Shown here in pieces: positions 23,696-35,308 of a DNA stretch of 64,000 nt. The DNA is taken from the NCBI GenBank assembly GCA_050084985.1, contig JBITNC010000001.1, positions 99,510,001-99,574,000 on the forward strand, written 5' to 3'. The notes beneath the pieces were generated by a model. That model did no database searches. It was not told where the DNA came from and worked only from the letters and a program-made list of their open reading frames with translations. Position 1 is the stretch's first letter; every line of letters begins with the position of its first letter. The translations under genes and the position numbers were made by a program. Source of the stretch: Nageia nagi (Eukaryota > Pinophyta).

Positions 23696-24961
23696 AGTCT
23701 CCCCTTCCTAAATTGCTTGTCCCCAAGCAACTCAAGATAAATTGGCCCTTCTCTTTCCCATCCTAAAAAGCTATAATGCGGATGAAAGAACAAGGAGAAA
23801 GAGTTTCAATTTTCTGCTACAAGTGATGGCCAAAATGTCTACCTTCATAGCTCCATAACCCAACATCCAAGTCTTGAATGAAATTAAGGAGTGCTAGTGG
23901 GTTATCTTCTATCTATGACTACGTCACATGATGAGAGGGAGAATCTATAATTTCAGCAAGCATGAATACATTCATCCCAACATCCCAATGGTCTAAGTGG
24001 TTGAGTGGTTCACAAGGAAAAGTATGATGAAGTAATACCAAATCTCCAATCCCTCTATTTCTCATTTTAAGCAAGATGATGGACAATTTGTCCCAAAAAT
24101 TTTGTAGCAATATACTTGTAATAGAGACATATATGCCAAAGAGAAGTAAATTTGACCAGCAAGTATTATCACTTGTTTCTAATCTTCAATCAACCTCCAA
24201 ATTATTATCTAGAAAAAGAACACTCTTAACCAATTCATTAGTGGCTGAGCAAATGTGGGCATGTTACCTTGGGACTGGGTGATGTCTTGCATGGTAGTTC
24301 TATTTGGGATGTGAGGAATGATTTGATGTTGCTGCTTTGGAAGATAGTTACATTTGGAGCTAGTGAATCCATCCTCTTACCAATATCCTCACACTCTCCA
24401 TCACATTTCTCCAATTGGATCTTCTGTAATGGCTCCTTAAAGATAGTGGGCATCCTCCTTATCCTCCCTCTAATTTTCCACAAAATTCTTGGAAAGATAT
24501 GATGTTTCTGTACTCTAACTGGTTTGGCCATGTACTCATCGAATAATTTGTCGAGCCCTCCTGATGTCTCTAATAGATCTCCTCTAAATCTTCCTCTTTC
24601 TAAAAAGAGCTTAGTGGAATAGGTACAGACTTCTAGTAACGATATCTAGCCCTAGATGAGCTCTCTCCTTGGCCATTTCTATTCTCCTAGTTGGGTGGTG
24701 GAGTCTAGTTCCCTCTTTGGGATGTGAGTATCTACAATTGCTCTATCATCTTCCTTAATGCATCCAAGATGGCTATGTTGGAATCGACCATGTTCCCTTG
24801 TCCAGCTTCCTCCCACTCTTCAGATCCCTCTAGATCTATTACATCTCTCTCCTCCAAGCTCAACTATTAATCAGGATCACTTCTTCCTCTCAAGTAGTAA
24901 TTATGGATCTTGGGTAGCATGAGCTAATATAAGCTGGTAGGAAAACTAGCTCTGATACCAC
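23696..24961 (-). pseudogene. Deleted internal region of element C, second copy
   Basis: Matches 18333-18979 and then jumps at 24340/24341 to sequence equivalent to 20163 onward. The zinc knuckle, the protease and most of the gag core are missing (about 1.18 kb). The join GCTGCTTTGG / AAGATAGTTACATTTGG shows only 1-2 bp of possible overlap. Several extra single-base indels occur in the remaining gag N-terminus (around 24395, 24450 and 24560). Confidence 0.88.
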
Positions 24962-26067
24962 TGTAATATCCCTAAAACTCACAAAATGCAATTTTTGTTA
25001 AAGTGTAATATTCTAAAGTTGAAATATCACTACCTAGGAATTTATATATATTCTTATATTTTTCTATCTAGCTCAATTCAAATTAGATCTGCAAATTGAA
25101 TAAGAAATAGAGCCAAAAAAGAATATTATTCTTCAAGAGCTAGGATGTCCCAAATGGACAAGTACAATACTCAAGTAAAAATACCCAAAATGCTCAAGAA
25201 GGGGGATGTTTACCCTCATAAGGTAGATTTGGATGATCTGGCCTTGCAAGTTCTTCAATTTCTTCTCCCTAATGCTAGATGAGCCTCCTCACACTGATTT
25301 GGTTGGTATGGATCTAGGATGTGTCTCCTCACATTGATTTGGTAGGTTAGATATGGATCTGGAATATGGTCACACTGGTTGGATCTGGATCTATCCCACT
25401 GGTTGGATCTAGATCAAGGATGGAATAGTTCCACCACACTAGCTCGAACTATTCCAGTAACTCCACCTCACTGGCTTGAGCTACTCTAGCAATTCCACCT
25501 CACTAGCTTGAGTTACTATCCTAGCTTAGGTAAGAACTCCTCCACACTGGCTCGAGCTCTCCCACTAAGCTAGCTAGAAAGCTGCAACTCCACTAGCTAC
25601 TAACCCCTGAAAAGAGATAAACTCTGATGATCTTCAAGCATGCCTATAAATGATGCATCCCATCTCCTTTTATAACAAGATCTCTCATACCTTGGAATCA
25701 CCCAAAGTGCAACGTCCCTCTTTTGGTGTCTTAGCATGACCAATTAAATCATCTAGGGACGCAGGAAGCCCAACGTCCCACAATGGTTGCCTAGGATGCC
25801 AAATTACAAGATCAATGGCTCATAAATGCAACGTGCCATTATGAGAGACTAATATTGCATTAATTACAAATAATTGAGTCAGATTAATTAAATAAAATCC
25901 AAGGATGAGTGCCTTAAGGGTCTCTTTAGCCTTGGTTACAGAAATAAATGCAAAATATTAATAAAATACTCCTAAATTAATTTATTTTTGGTTTCTCCTC
26001 CTTTGCCATGAACGTCACACTCCAAGAGGAGAGAAAGTGGACATTATACAAATTTGGGGACATTACA
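24962..26067 (-). repeat. LTR4 of element C (5' LTR, original outer end)
   Basis: Full-length LTR, TGTAATATCCC to GGGGACATTACA, preceded by a PBS copy on its left and followed by AGGTA, the target duplication. It shares diagnostic bases with LTR2. Confidence 0.92.
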
Positions 26068-26072
26068 AGGTA

Positions 26073-27000
26073 TCAAAGCAAAAGGCTTTGATTAAGTTAA
26101 AATTTCATCATTTTAAGACATGATAATTCTTGTAGGTAACTTTCCCATAGCTATCATATTTGATTCATCTTATATAGCAACTCTATATATCTATAGGAAT
26201 GTAGTAGCCTTTTTATTCTTAATTTAATGAGCTCGCTTGGGTGCAAAAGCTTTCAAATAATACATGTAAGCTTAAAAATCTTTGGTTCTAACACAAGTAG
26301 GTACTCTTGACCATAACTTCATGAAATTATTATTAAAATCAATAATATTCTCCTTTTTTTCCTCTTGATAGAAGTAAACTAAGTCAACAAAGATATAGGA
26401 TCGACAACTTCATCAAATTCATCAACAAAAACTTTAGCTAGATTAGCCCATGTGATGATGGATATATCCAAGAGGGATCTATACCAAATATGCCACCTTT
26501 TCTTTGAAATAAATAGCAAGAAAAAATACCAAAATATATTTTCATAGTAACATCATGGTTCATGGCATGATTAAGGATATCTTTACAATGCTCAAAGTTA
26601 ATAATAGTATTATCCAAACCATCAAAACTAGGATTGTTTTTACAAGAAATTATGGTATTTTAACATTCATAGCTAAATTAAATGGTCAACCATCATTAAA
26701 TGGGAAAATTTGGATGTGTTTCTTAGGAAACCATGATAACCTTATGAGGATGATTTTTTGGAGGAGGAAGAAGCTGATTTGTAGGTGTAATATGTAAAAC
26801 CTTGCCAATCTTAGATATATTATGTAGTGGCTTCTTCCTTGGTCTTTTTCTAGAATCAATTTCTAGAAATATAGAATGTTCTTCTAACTTTCTTTCTCTT
26901 CTCCTTGTTATCATAAAACTTGTGAGGAGGTGCACATTAATAGGCAAGTAAGTCCAAGAACAAAATTTCAACATTTGATTTTGAATAAAGCTTGCAATTT
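26073..27000 (-). pseudogene. Element D gag, N-terminal part (right of insertion C)
   Basis: On the minus strand, degraded coding sequence reads toward the insertion. It begins around the 83-residue open stretch at 26723-26974 (basic: RRRERKLEE, RKRPRKKPLHN). Next is SIITWANLAKVFVDEFDEVV (about 26460-26400), a W..L...F...F pattern typical of the gag core, and then YLKAFAPKRAH-like remnants near 26230. It stops at AGGTA next to LTR4 and continues at 17227. Gag assignment comes from its position between PBS and protease and from the core pattern. Confidence 0.6.
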
Positions 27001-27080
27001 ATCAAAAAGAAAAATTTTATGAATTCTTTAATAGCAAAGTTGCTAATAAGATATTGAAGTAATCTTATGAATTTAAAATG

Positions 27081-27109
27081 AGTGGGTTGAAGTCCCACCA
27101 AGAATGCCA
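27081..27109 (-). other. Primer-binding site of element D
   Basis: On the minus strand TGGCATTCTTGGTGGGACTT and the following CAACCCACT come 4 bases after an LTR end ATTCA (27115-27114). Read on the plus strand this is GTGGGTTGAAGTCCCAC plus CAAGAATGCCA, a T-arm hairpin and acceptor end finishing in CCA. The match to a tRNA 3' half therefore extends about 28 bases. I cannot name the tRNA with confidence. Confidence 0.7.
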
Positions 27110-27113
27110 AAAT

Positions 27114-28965
27114 TGAATATTACTATTGATTAACTTAAGGTAATAAGTAATTGATGTTCATTCAAATAATGCAATTCCTTGATACAGGATACAAACTTAT
27201 TGTAAACTAATCTTTGGTATGAAGGTCAAATCCTTATCTATTAGATTTTGAGTTTGAGGTATAAAAAGTATAGATATAGAAATAGATAGGGTTTAAATAA
27301 GGTGTTTTAACACCATCATAGTCATCATATGGTTTCTAATCCTTTGGTATAAATAATATCCAAATTTAACAACCACATGTAGTATATATTAGTAAAATGA
27401 CTACAATACTTAATAACCTCAATCAAATCCATGCATGAATTCTTTCTTAGGAGATGCACAACTATTAACAAAAAACCTAGAAGAAAAAATATTTCATACA
27501 CAATCCAAGATGGAAAATAACACAAGATTATCATCCCAAATTATGAACAAAAAATATTCAAAGGGTAATATTTACCACAAATATCTAACCTTTTATTTAG
27601 TAGAGATCACTTGTATTTATAGAAAATAATTACAAGAGTTACATGACTTTCCAATATACTAAATTAATTTCAAAATATGAGATGTAAGAGCTCATTATTT
27701 GTTGAATAAAATTTATAAACTTTTCTTTTATATATTTACATGTATCTATGATTCCCAATCCTTGCAAGATTAGATTGATTTGGTATTACAAAATGAAGAA
27801 AAGTATTTGATATTCTTGATACATGATTATACTTTCTACTTTGAGTTATGCTTTAAGGTGTTCAATAATAAATTTCTTAGATTAGAGTGTTACCAACTAA
27901 TATTTGATTGGAACTAGGATTTGATTTGTTTGAACTTGATATTTATAACAAGAATATTTCTTGATTTGATTGCCTTAAAGTTATTATAGAGTACCTAATA
28001 ATCTTCAACCCCCTATTATGATTATATCATTGGAATAAATATAGATCAAGTAGTAATTACTTGATCCATGCTCTATCAATCAAGCCAAAATGTTAATTCT
28101 AAGTAAGTCAACTTTATGATAACCCTTTTTGCTTCGATATTAGGATGATAAGTTTGGATGTATGGATAAATGTTGGATTTAAGTTATTTAATATTTAATA
28201 TTATATTACCAACTCAACCCATAGCTCATTTAATGAGATTGCATTCATTTAGCATCTATATGAGAAGATCTACATGTGTTATATGGAAACGTTGAGGTGT
28301 GAGCTTTATCCTAATGACATCAGCACATTCAAGATGCAAAGTTGAGTTTTGAATATATATGGTAGAACTTTTGAAGGAGATAATTCATGTTCCTTTTGAT
28401 AGTCCAAGGTGCAAAATTAGTTGGATGATGTTAGCATCTAGTAGATAGAATATTTGGTTCCTTTTTGCTTTCTTTAGGACTAAAATTTATTATAGTGATG
28501 ATGATCTTTTGGGAAGTACAGATTGCCTTTGCTAGAGATCCTAAGTGCTTATTTTGTGGTGCAAACTTTTACTAGTGATGTCATGTAATTTTAGACCATA
28601 GATTTGCATATTTACATGTAGAATACTCTTTATACTACAAATTAAGATGCAAATTTTATATTGATGATATCAAATACTTTGTAATTCAAAAATACCTTAT
28701 TTTTGTATAAACTTGTAGATAAAGAAATGCTAGAAGGAAATATTGATTTTGGATATGTAAAATTAAGTGCAGATAAGGATATTAGAACCTTAACATGAAA
28801 TAAACACTAAATACATTTATGAAATATGCAATGATCATTGATTTGAGAAAGATAAAATATCCTTAAATAAATAAATGAAATTATATACACAAAATTGAGA
28901 GCCCACAAAATATAATCTTTTGATTTAGGTTTATCATGCTATGTACAAATTATGTCTACATAATT
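27114..28965 (-). repeat. 5' LTR of element D
   Basis: Bounded by TGTAGACATAATTTGTAC (minus strand from 28965) and ATATTCA next to the PBS (27114). About 1.85 kb of AT-rich DNA. Its first 290 bp match 6297-6594. No coding sequence is supported inside; the short open frames near 27325-27629 overlap on both strands and look random. Confidence 0.6.
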
Positions 28966-29489
28966 GTTAGTGGGAATGTTGATATTGATTCATACTCAAT
29001 GGATTATTCACCTCATTGTGTATCCACATTTCCACATCATATTTATAGGAGTCTAGAGATGAAGATCAGCAAAAGGTATCAAAAGAATCACATCATTTAT
29101 ACCATCAAAAGCATTATAACCAAAGCATCAACATTATTCATTATTCAACTAATGAACCCTTAGCAACACTATAATTCTTTGCATCTTTATACAAATTTTA
29201 TAACACTTGTTATCACTAGAATCCTTAGTATCAAACATAAAGGATTCATCATACTCATTATTTCTTATCACATAAGTCAAGGATGTTGATTTCATAGACT
29301 ATTTTGTATCACCCCATTCATGGAGCTTTCCTAGGTAAATGAATCAAAAAGGGTAAAATAAATGAGCTTCACCATAGGTTCATGATACTATACAAAAGTT
29401 ATTAGATTTTTAAAAAATTCTTTATTTTTTCTTCTTCTTTGGATATGTAACTTTACTTCTTTCAATTACACCTCCAAAGAGGGGTAAAA
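28966..29489 (+). mobile_element. 3' UTR and PPT of another Tat-like element (H)
   Basis: The last 160 bp (GAGCTTTCCTAGGTAAATGA, CAAAAAGGG, TTCTTTGGATATGTAACTTT, CCTCCAAAGAGGGGTAAAA) parallel the 3' UTR and PPT of element B at 5510-5688. Upstream, 28966-29320 is non-coding. The element's pol is not here; the fragment abuts the D 5' LTR. Confidence 0.6.
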
Positions 29490-30160
29490 TGTAAATGCCT
29501 AAATATGATTTTTAATAAAATAGAAATCATATTTTAGGTTTCAAAGATGTAAAAAATGTAAAAGTATTGCAAAGGTCAAAAATGAGTGTGTAATCAATGT
29601 AATTTGTACAAATATCAAGAAAAGTAAAGGAATAAGATGTTAATATAAAATAAGATCTAAAGAGAATAATTCCCTATTGGATAATCAAATATCAAGTAGG
29701 TCAAATTATGAGCATCACATCATCTAAACAACAATAGTGATTCGTAACAAAACGTATCTAAGGATTTGTTATCTACTCTTCTTCATGCTTCTCATTTCTT
29801 AATTTCATCTTCAATTTTTGTGATCTTCATAACACTGATGTTGTACAAAGGTTGATCTCATAGTGCATACATCATAGTTTTAGAGTAATATGGTGTTGTA
29901 TTTGAGAAACAAACTTGTTCTTAACTCGATGTCTTAGATATGACAAACATAAGAGTTTGATCATACTAAAAATAAACAATTAGCCTTATTCATATATCAA
30001 TAAGTATATTATGGAGAAATAATGCTTTTTTTATTACAATTCATTATTTTATAGCTACAAAAAGTAATGGTAATCTCATTTATAGGGAGATGAAATATGT
30101 TGTAGTTTGGCTCCTATCACTCCAACAAGGCTATCAATAAGGGGAAATCAATCTAAATAT
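29490..30160 (+). repeat. LTR of element H (start clear, end unclear)
   Basis: Begins TGTAAATGCCTAAATATGA directly after the PPT. It is a relative of the LTR starts at 31979 and 60660 (TGTAAATGTCTAAAAATGA, TATATATGCCTAAAAATGA). The end is not defined; no PBS is seen, so it is probably a 3' LTR. Confidence 0.55.
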
Positions 30161-31790
30161 ACCTGACAACTAAGACATCATACAAGTTGATCTCTACCAG
30201 TTGAGAGTTGTCCTTGTTTGACCTAATCCAAGTATGGGCTCTCTATAGGGAATCTAGATGAATCAACCCCCCTTGATCAATTTATTTTTCTTGTACAATG
30301 CCTACAAAAGAATACATGATCAAAAAGGCATATTTTAAGGTCAATACAAGAATAAATCATCATAAAGTTAACAATTCTATAACTAATTTTGGAGAAAATA
30401 GCAAGAAAATGGGATACATTAGCTCATTAGGGTTCATATTTCTCCAAGCAAATAAATGAAGAGAAAAACTCCTCTACTAAGACAAATGAAATTCAAAATA
30501 GAAAATAGAAATAAGGAAAATGTAGATCCAAATAGGACTTATCATATGAAATATCAAATTTTTTGAAATGTAGTGACATAAATATAAAAATTTATTTGCA
30601 AAGTGCATAGGTATCCAACTTACCATATGATAAATGTACATAGAAGCTCCACTATATGCACCTATCATAAGCCAATGGTCTTTACACCCTTCTCCATGTA
30701 GGATTTTTTCCATTTTCATTATGGGCTCCAAATAGAGAATTAAATGGTCCAAAATAGTTTTGACTAGCAAATTTGTAGAGGAAATCAAGTCTAATCTTTC
30801 CAAATTTAGTCCAAGAATACCAACTTAGCTTGATGGGTTCTAGGTAGGTACAAAAGTATGCAAAAAGATAAAAACTAAAATAAATATTTTATTTCACTTT
30901 TTAATTCTTATAGAATTTGCAAAACCTTATTATTTAGGGAAAGAAATTTCCTTTTACAAAACTCACTTTTTATACATGCAAGTTACCATTTTATCATTTG
31001 TGCATGCTCAAAATTATATTATGAAACATTGGTCACTTTTTCAAATATAAATTCTACTATATTAATGGTATCCATATTGTATTTCATTAATGATAAAGGG
31101 CATCCATGTTATCCCTCCAATATAAATTTTTATGTTAATCATGCAATATTTTCTTTGATATTTTACAAAGCAATGAATGTTAAATGATATATTTGTATAT
31201 AAATACTCATCCAAAATGCTATTGCTAACAATTTATCATAAGATTATTTTTTGAAAATTTTATAAAAATAAGGGCATTCATGTTGTACAAGTTCTACAAG
31301 CAGAGCATTCATGTCATTTAGACCAAATAATATATCAAAAATTAGGTATTTGAAATCAAGGCCATTTGATATATCAAAAATTTGATATCAAATAATGTTT
31401 TATATTGATTTCAAATGAAAACCTCTTATGAATACAAATACATTCTCTACTTATAAATTTTCTAGAGCCATGGAATTTCCATGAGTGATATTTCAAATTC
31501 TATATGTCCTAGGAAATTATATGATTCCAATTTTGACTTCAACACTTTGGTATGGATTGGATCGCATTTTCTTAAGAGAACTAGTAAATTATTCAAATAA
31601 ACCATCACTTGCAATGAAATGGTTCAATTTAACATATTATATCAATTTCATATTTTCTCCTAGATTCTTATTTTTTTAAAAGATGTAATCTATGTGGGTA
31701 TCATATTTCCTAGTTCACAATTTTCTTCATCAAATTTGGAGAGTAGATCCAAAGGAATCCTTAATCCTCCAAGAAAAAGATGTAATTTTA
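30160..31790. other. Unrecognised repeat-like DNA between two LTR starts
   Basis: A 108-residue minus-strand open stretch at 30477-30803 (ERLDLISSTNLLVKTILDHL at its start, then KILHGEGCKDHWLMIGAYSG) continues upstream as ILGLN and could be a coding remnant of an element. I do not recognise it. At 31065-31320 a degenerate motif recurs four times (GGGCATCCATGTTAT, GGGCATTCATGTTGTA, GAGCATTCATGTCATT and one weaker). These may be 3' UTR repeats of the element ending at 31978. Confidence 0.35.
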
Positions 31791-32950
31791 GCTTGGTTTC
31801 CCAAATAGAAAATACTTAGGGCAACCAAAGCTAAAAAGGGGCAAAAGATATTATATTTAACATAGAAATAGTTCACAAAAGTCCTCTTTATTGTTGAATT
31901 TTTTTCATACTTCTCTACGCTTATTTGGATCATGCAATTTCAAATGCTTTTCCATTTTATATCCAAAGAGGGGAAAATTGTAAATGTCTAAAAATGATTT
32001 CTTATTAATTAAGATATATACAAAAAATAAATACAATATTACAAGAATCAAGGCTAATATGCCATCAAAGTACTATATCATGTGTAAGTTTAATGCTTTA
32101 TCATTAATCATTATTATATCTAAAATTTCTTGACATTACAAAGATTATATTCTATTTCTATATTTCAACCTTCACTCTCTTTTATGTCTTTCCAAGTATA
32201 AATAAAGGAACTTGAGTTGATATTATCTATTAAATTTCTATGATAAGTGATTGTCCATACATCATATTATACTAATGATGTCTCTTGATGCTACCTATTT
32301 GAGAATATTTTATGCTTGAGCTTTATGTTACATGTTATTATCTTAATATGCTTTCATCCTTCTTAAAGAATGGTATGTGTGGTATGAGAGGACTACAAAC
32401 ATGGTGTCTGCATCATTCTGCTTTACAATCTAGAGTAATAGATCTAAAGGACATCAAGCATAGATTTGGTTCATTGAATATCCATCATGAGCTTCATCCC
32501 AAATCTAATTTTATCCTTTGTACATTGTGTCATATCTTAAGGATCTCTTCTTTATTAGGAGCACACTTTTTTGGTATTGTTCAAGTAGCCTTGATAAGTA
32601 TCTTTACACCATATAATTATAGCTCTATATTTACTATGGTTATTGTTATAAATCATTATTTATATACTAAATAATAAGTAATAAAAATATGTATAAAATA
32701 AGTTGAGATTTATTAGTAGCATAACAATGTAAGAGACAAAAAGATTAATTGCTCCACCATAGATTAGAAGATGAGAGAATTGCATTGTAATAGATAAACT
32801 ATAATGTAATATTACTTCTATGATTAATAAAAGTAGATGTGATGTAAGAATCAATAGATTTAACTACCAAAGCATGTTTACTCTTGGCTAATGCCCAAGA
32901 GGTTTCTCCACTGGAAATCAAATCTGGTGTCTATCTTGAATATTTTTATG
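31790..32950 (+). mobile_element. 3' UTR, PPT and LTR of a third Tat-like element (I)
   Basis: AATAGTTCACAAAAGTCCTC, TTATTGTTGAATTTTTTTCA and ATCCAAAGAGGGGAAAA (31962-31978) match the pre-LTR region at 60545-60659. The LTR starts TGTAAATGTCTAAAAATGAT at 31979. Its body shares CAATATTACA, CTTGACATTACAAAG-like and CAACCTTCACTCTCTTTTAT with the LTR at 60660. The 120-residue frame at 32312-32674 lies inside the LTR and is probably chance. The LTR end is uncertain, near 32900-32950. Confidence 0.6.
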
Positions 32951-34500
32951 CTTGAAATTAAGATGATGCATATTGATTTATGCTTACTTATTTTTACTTT
33001 GCACATAACTAGTATAATATTTACTTATCAATGTGATGCACAAAATAATTAAAGTAAGGAAAGAATATCATTAAATTTAAATCATGGTTGTCTACATTAA
33101 ATGATTGGCTATTATAGTTTATCATCCGTATATTAAGAATTAATAGTTTTAAAAGGTAACTATTTGGTTTGAAGAACATATAAACTAATTAAATAATAAT
33201 TTGATATTTTGGTTAATATAGGTCAATATGATGCAAATGATCTAATGGGATGTTGGGAAAATACTTATATGTAGATAAGATAAGTTTAAGAGAATCATAG
33301 CAATGTTTGATAATATGAAACATCCTTTGAATGATGGGTAGTATGCAATGAAAGGAGAACCCATGAATAGATAATTCCATGAAAACTAAGCATGTTTTAC
33401 ATAGAATTTATAATCATTTATTCTAAGAACTTAGGGAATAGTTTGTAAAAGATAAAATGTGGAATCTAATTAAGATGGCTCATGAAATTATGTTACTCAT
33501 GGCAAAGCATGGGCTTAAAATATAACTAGTTGATCAAGCTTAGTTTACACAATAGTTTGTATATGATGGGCATAGCAATTTATAAGTTTCATATTTTTAA
33601 AAGGAACAAGCCCTTGTAACATAAGGTTAATAGATATTTATTCTAGAAGTATGCTAAGCTTATCACTACTAATTGGGGACATATGTTAGAATGGATATAT
33701 AAACTAAAGTTATCTACTAAATTGTAATTAAGATGGATAATTTTGAAACATTAATGGACATCCCAATTAAGCATAGATTATAAATAAATGAATATTTTCA
33801 ACTACATAAAATTAAGGGTCATCCAATAGAAGACCTTTCGTAATTTCACTAAGTGATGTAAGCAATTAGTATGCTAGCATTTATAATGGACTCTTGTATT
33901 GCTCTCAAAATAGTACGTACATAATATTATTACATACATAGATTATTCAAATGAAGAATCTAATGTACAATATAATATGTTTCAAGTATGATCTTTCAAT
34001 TTCAAGTATGATCCTTCAATTTCTAATATCTCTTAGCTTGCTTGAAGTTCAACAAACATATTATTTTCTTTTGAAATGATCAACTCTTCATGATTTAGTT
34101 CCCTTAAAAACTCTTATTTAACTGGTAGAAATGGAAACAAAAAAATGCAACTCCCATAAAACCCATTGTAACCTTATTTCTAGAAACTTTTCTTATATTA
34201 TACACTTGACAAATATATAATTAAATTTTTATAACAATACTATCCAACCAATGGATTTGAAGCTCAGGTACCTTTAAACCATCTAGATCATGAAAAACAA
34301 TTAAAAAAACATGATCTATTTTACAAAATTAATCATGTACATGTGAATTAGAAAATAAATTAAACATTCTAATATTATGTCAACAAAAACTTAATCTATA
34401 TTACATAATCAATCCCATATAGATTTAATAAGTAGATTATAAAATAAAATTAAACTTTAAATAACACCATAAACAACCAACTTAACGTCGAATCTCTTTA
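32950..34500. other. No recognisable feature
   Basis: AT-rich DNA with no supported reading frame or LTR boundary. A 20-22 bp direct doublet TTTCAAGTATGATC(T/C)TTCAAT lies at 33978-34022. The sequence becomes less repeat-like toward 34500. Confidence 0.4.
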
Positions 34501-35308
34501 AATTTGCATAAATTATTTACCCTTTGTTTAGGAGTATTAGTTTTTACACATGGGAAACAAAACTACATTCAGATGCTAGGGATTCTTTTGTTTATATTAA
34601 GTGGCTTCCACATGAGAAGAATATATCTATCTGTATTCTCTTGTCGGCAAGTTTAGAATAAAGCTGGTGATTGAAGCTATTATCCAGAATCCCAATGTTG
34701 GTTGTTCTAAGTCAAGTAAAAATAAATAAAAAATTATTTTACAATCTCATTACTGCACAATACACTACAAATTATCATTGACTATAAGCGAAAGTGGGAG
34801 TATTCAATACTATTATTCAACTGAAAAGAATCTTTCTTTCATGTATTTACGCCTATGTCAAAATTTCCAAGCCTATCCTTAAAGCAGGTTGATTAATTAT
34901 ATACCCCTTAAAAGTTCAAAAAATCTATTGAAAACTGGACATAACTAGACCAATAGATTGTACATAAATAGGCCAAAAGTTTGTACATAAATAGACTCAC
35001 ATTTTTAGCAGTTAAATTTAACTATGGAAAAACAAACCGAATGAACTTGACGGTAGAGATAGTTTAAAACATAATATACCCCCACCAGTTTTAATATTCT
35101 TCATAGTAGATATTGTTTTCCCTCATGAACAGAAATGGTACTGCATTTGATTCACTGAAATAAGCTTCAAATTGGTGCTCCTGTCTATAGTACTAAGTTA
35201 TACACATATGATTTGGAGCAAGATAATGTGGACTGGTTTAGTCCCACATGTAGAGCAGACAAGAGGATTGATGTGAGCACTGAATGGCGAAGGTATAATA
35301 GGCGTTTG
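34500..35308 (-). other. 3' flank and probable 3' UTR of the CLE gene
   Basis: Low-repeat DNA downstream of the CLE stop codon (minus strand). No retroelement motif is recognised. No canonical AATAAA was found close to the stop on the coding strand, so the polyadenylation site is not placed. Confidence 0.35.

Larger units (their letters stand above)
17228..26067 (-). mobile_element. Gag-PR-only chromovirus-type element C, rearranged by tandem duplication (four LTRs)
   Basis: The outer limits are an LTR start TGTAATATCCCC at 17228 and an LTR end GGGGACATTACA at 26067, flanked on both sides by AGGTA (17223-17227 and 26068-26072), a 5-bp target-site duplication inside D gag. LTRs lie at 17228-18332, 20787-21812 (truncated), 22592-23695 and 24962-26067. 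LTR1 and LTR3 share diagnostic bases (GGATCTAGGACATGCCTCC), while LTR2 and LTR4 share others (GGATCTAGGATGTGTCTCC). A 5,364-bp unit (16449-21812) was therefore duplicated after insertion. The second copy lost about 1.18 kb of gag. Internal coding is gag and protease only. Confidence 0.88.
6297..28965 (-). mobile_element. Large Ty3/gypsy element D with two nested insertions
   Basis: Reading on the minus strand from 28965: 5' LTR, PBS, gag, PR, RNase H-like, RT, RNase H, IN, a long accessory frame and a truncated 3' LTR. Two later insertions interrupt it: element C with its duplication (17228-26067 plus target duplication) and a TIR element (12525-13529). Subtracting them leaves about 12.8 kb. 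The order PR, RNase H-like, RT, RNase H, IN matches a plant gypsy polyprotein layout that I recall with FDGS..GAG and CTNN.AEYEAL blocks ahead of RT. All coding parts carry stops and frameshifts. The limits rest on the LTR similarity between 6297-6594 and 28672-28965. Confidence 0.75.

Noticed and set aside
24076-24502. Plus-strand frames across the internal deletion of element C
   Set aside because: They are antisense to degraded element sequence, and one spans the deletion joint by chance.
17223-26072. Two independent insertions of element C
   Set aside because: The host segment between them is itself duplicated, the inner LTR is cut at a microhomology joint, and LTR pairs share diagnostic bases. 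A tandem duplication explains everything.
27081-27111. A tRNA gene fragment
   Set aside because: It ends in CCA, which plant nuclear tRNA genes do not encode, and sits exactly beside an LTR end, so it is the primer-binding site of element D.
32312-32674. 120-codon plus-strand frame as a gene
   Set aside because: It lies inside the LTR of element I, has no recognisable motif, and shows the Tyr/Leu/Ile-heavy composition expected of random AT-rich DNA.
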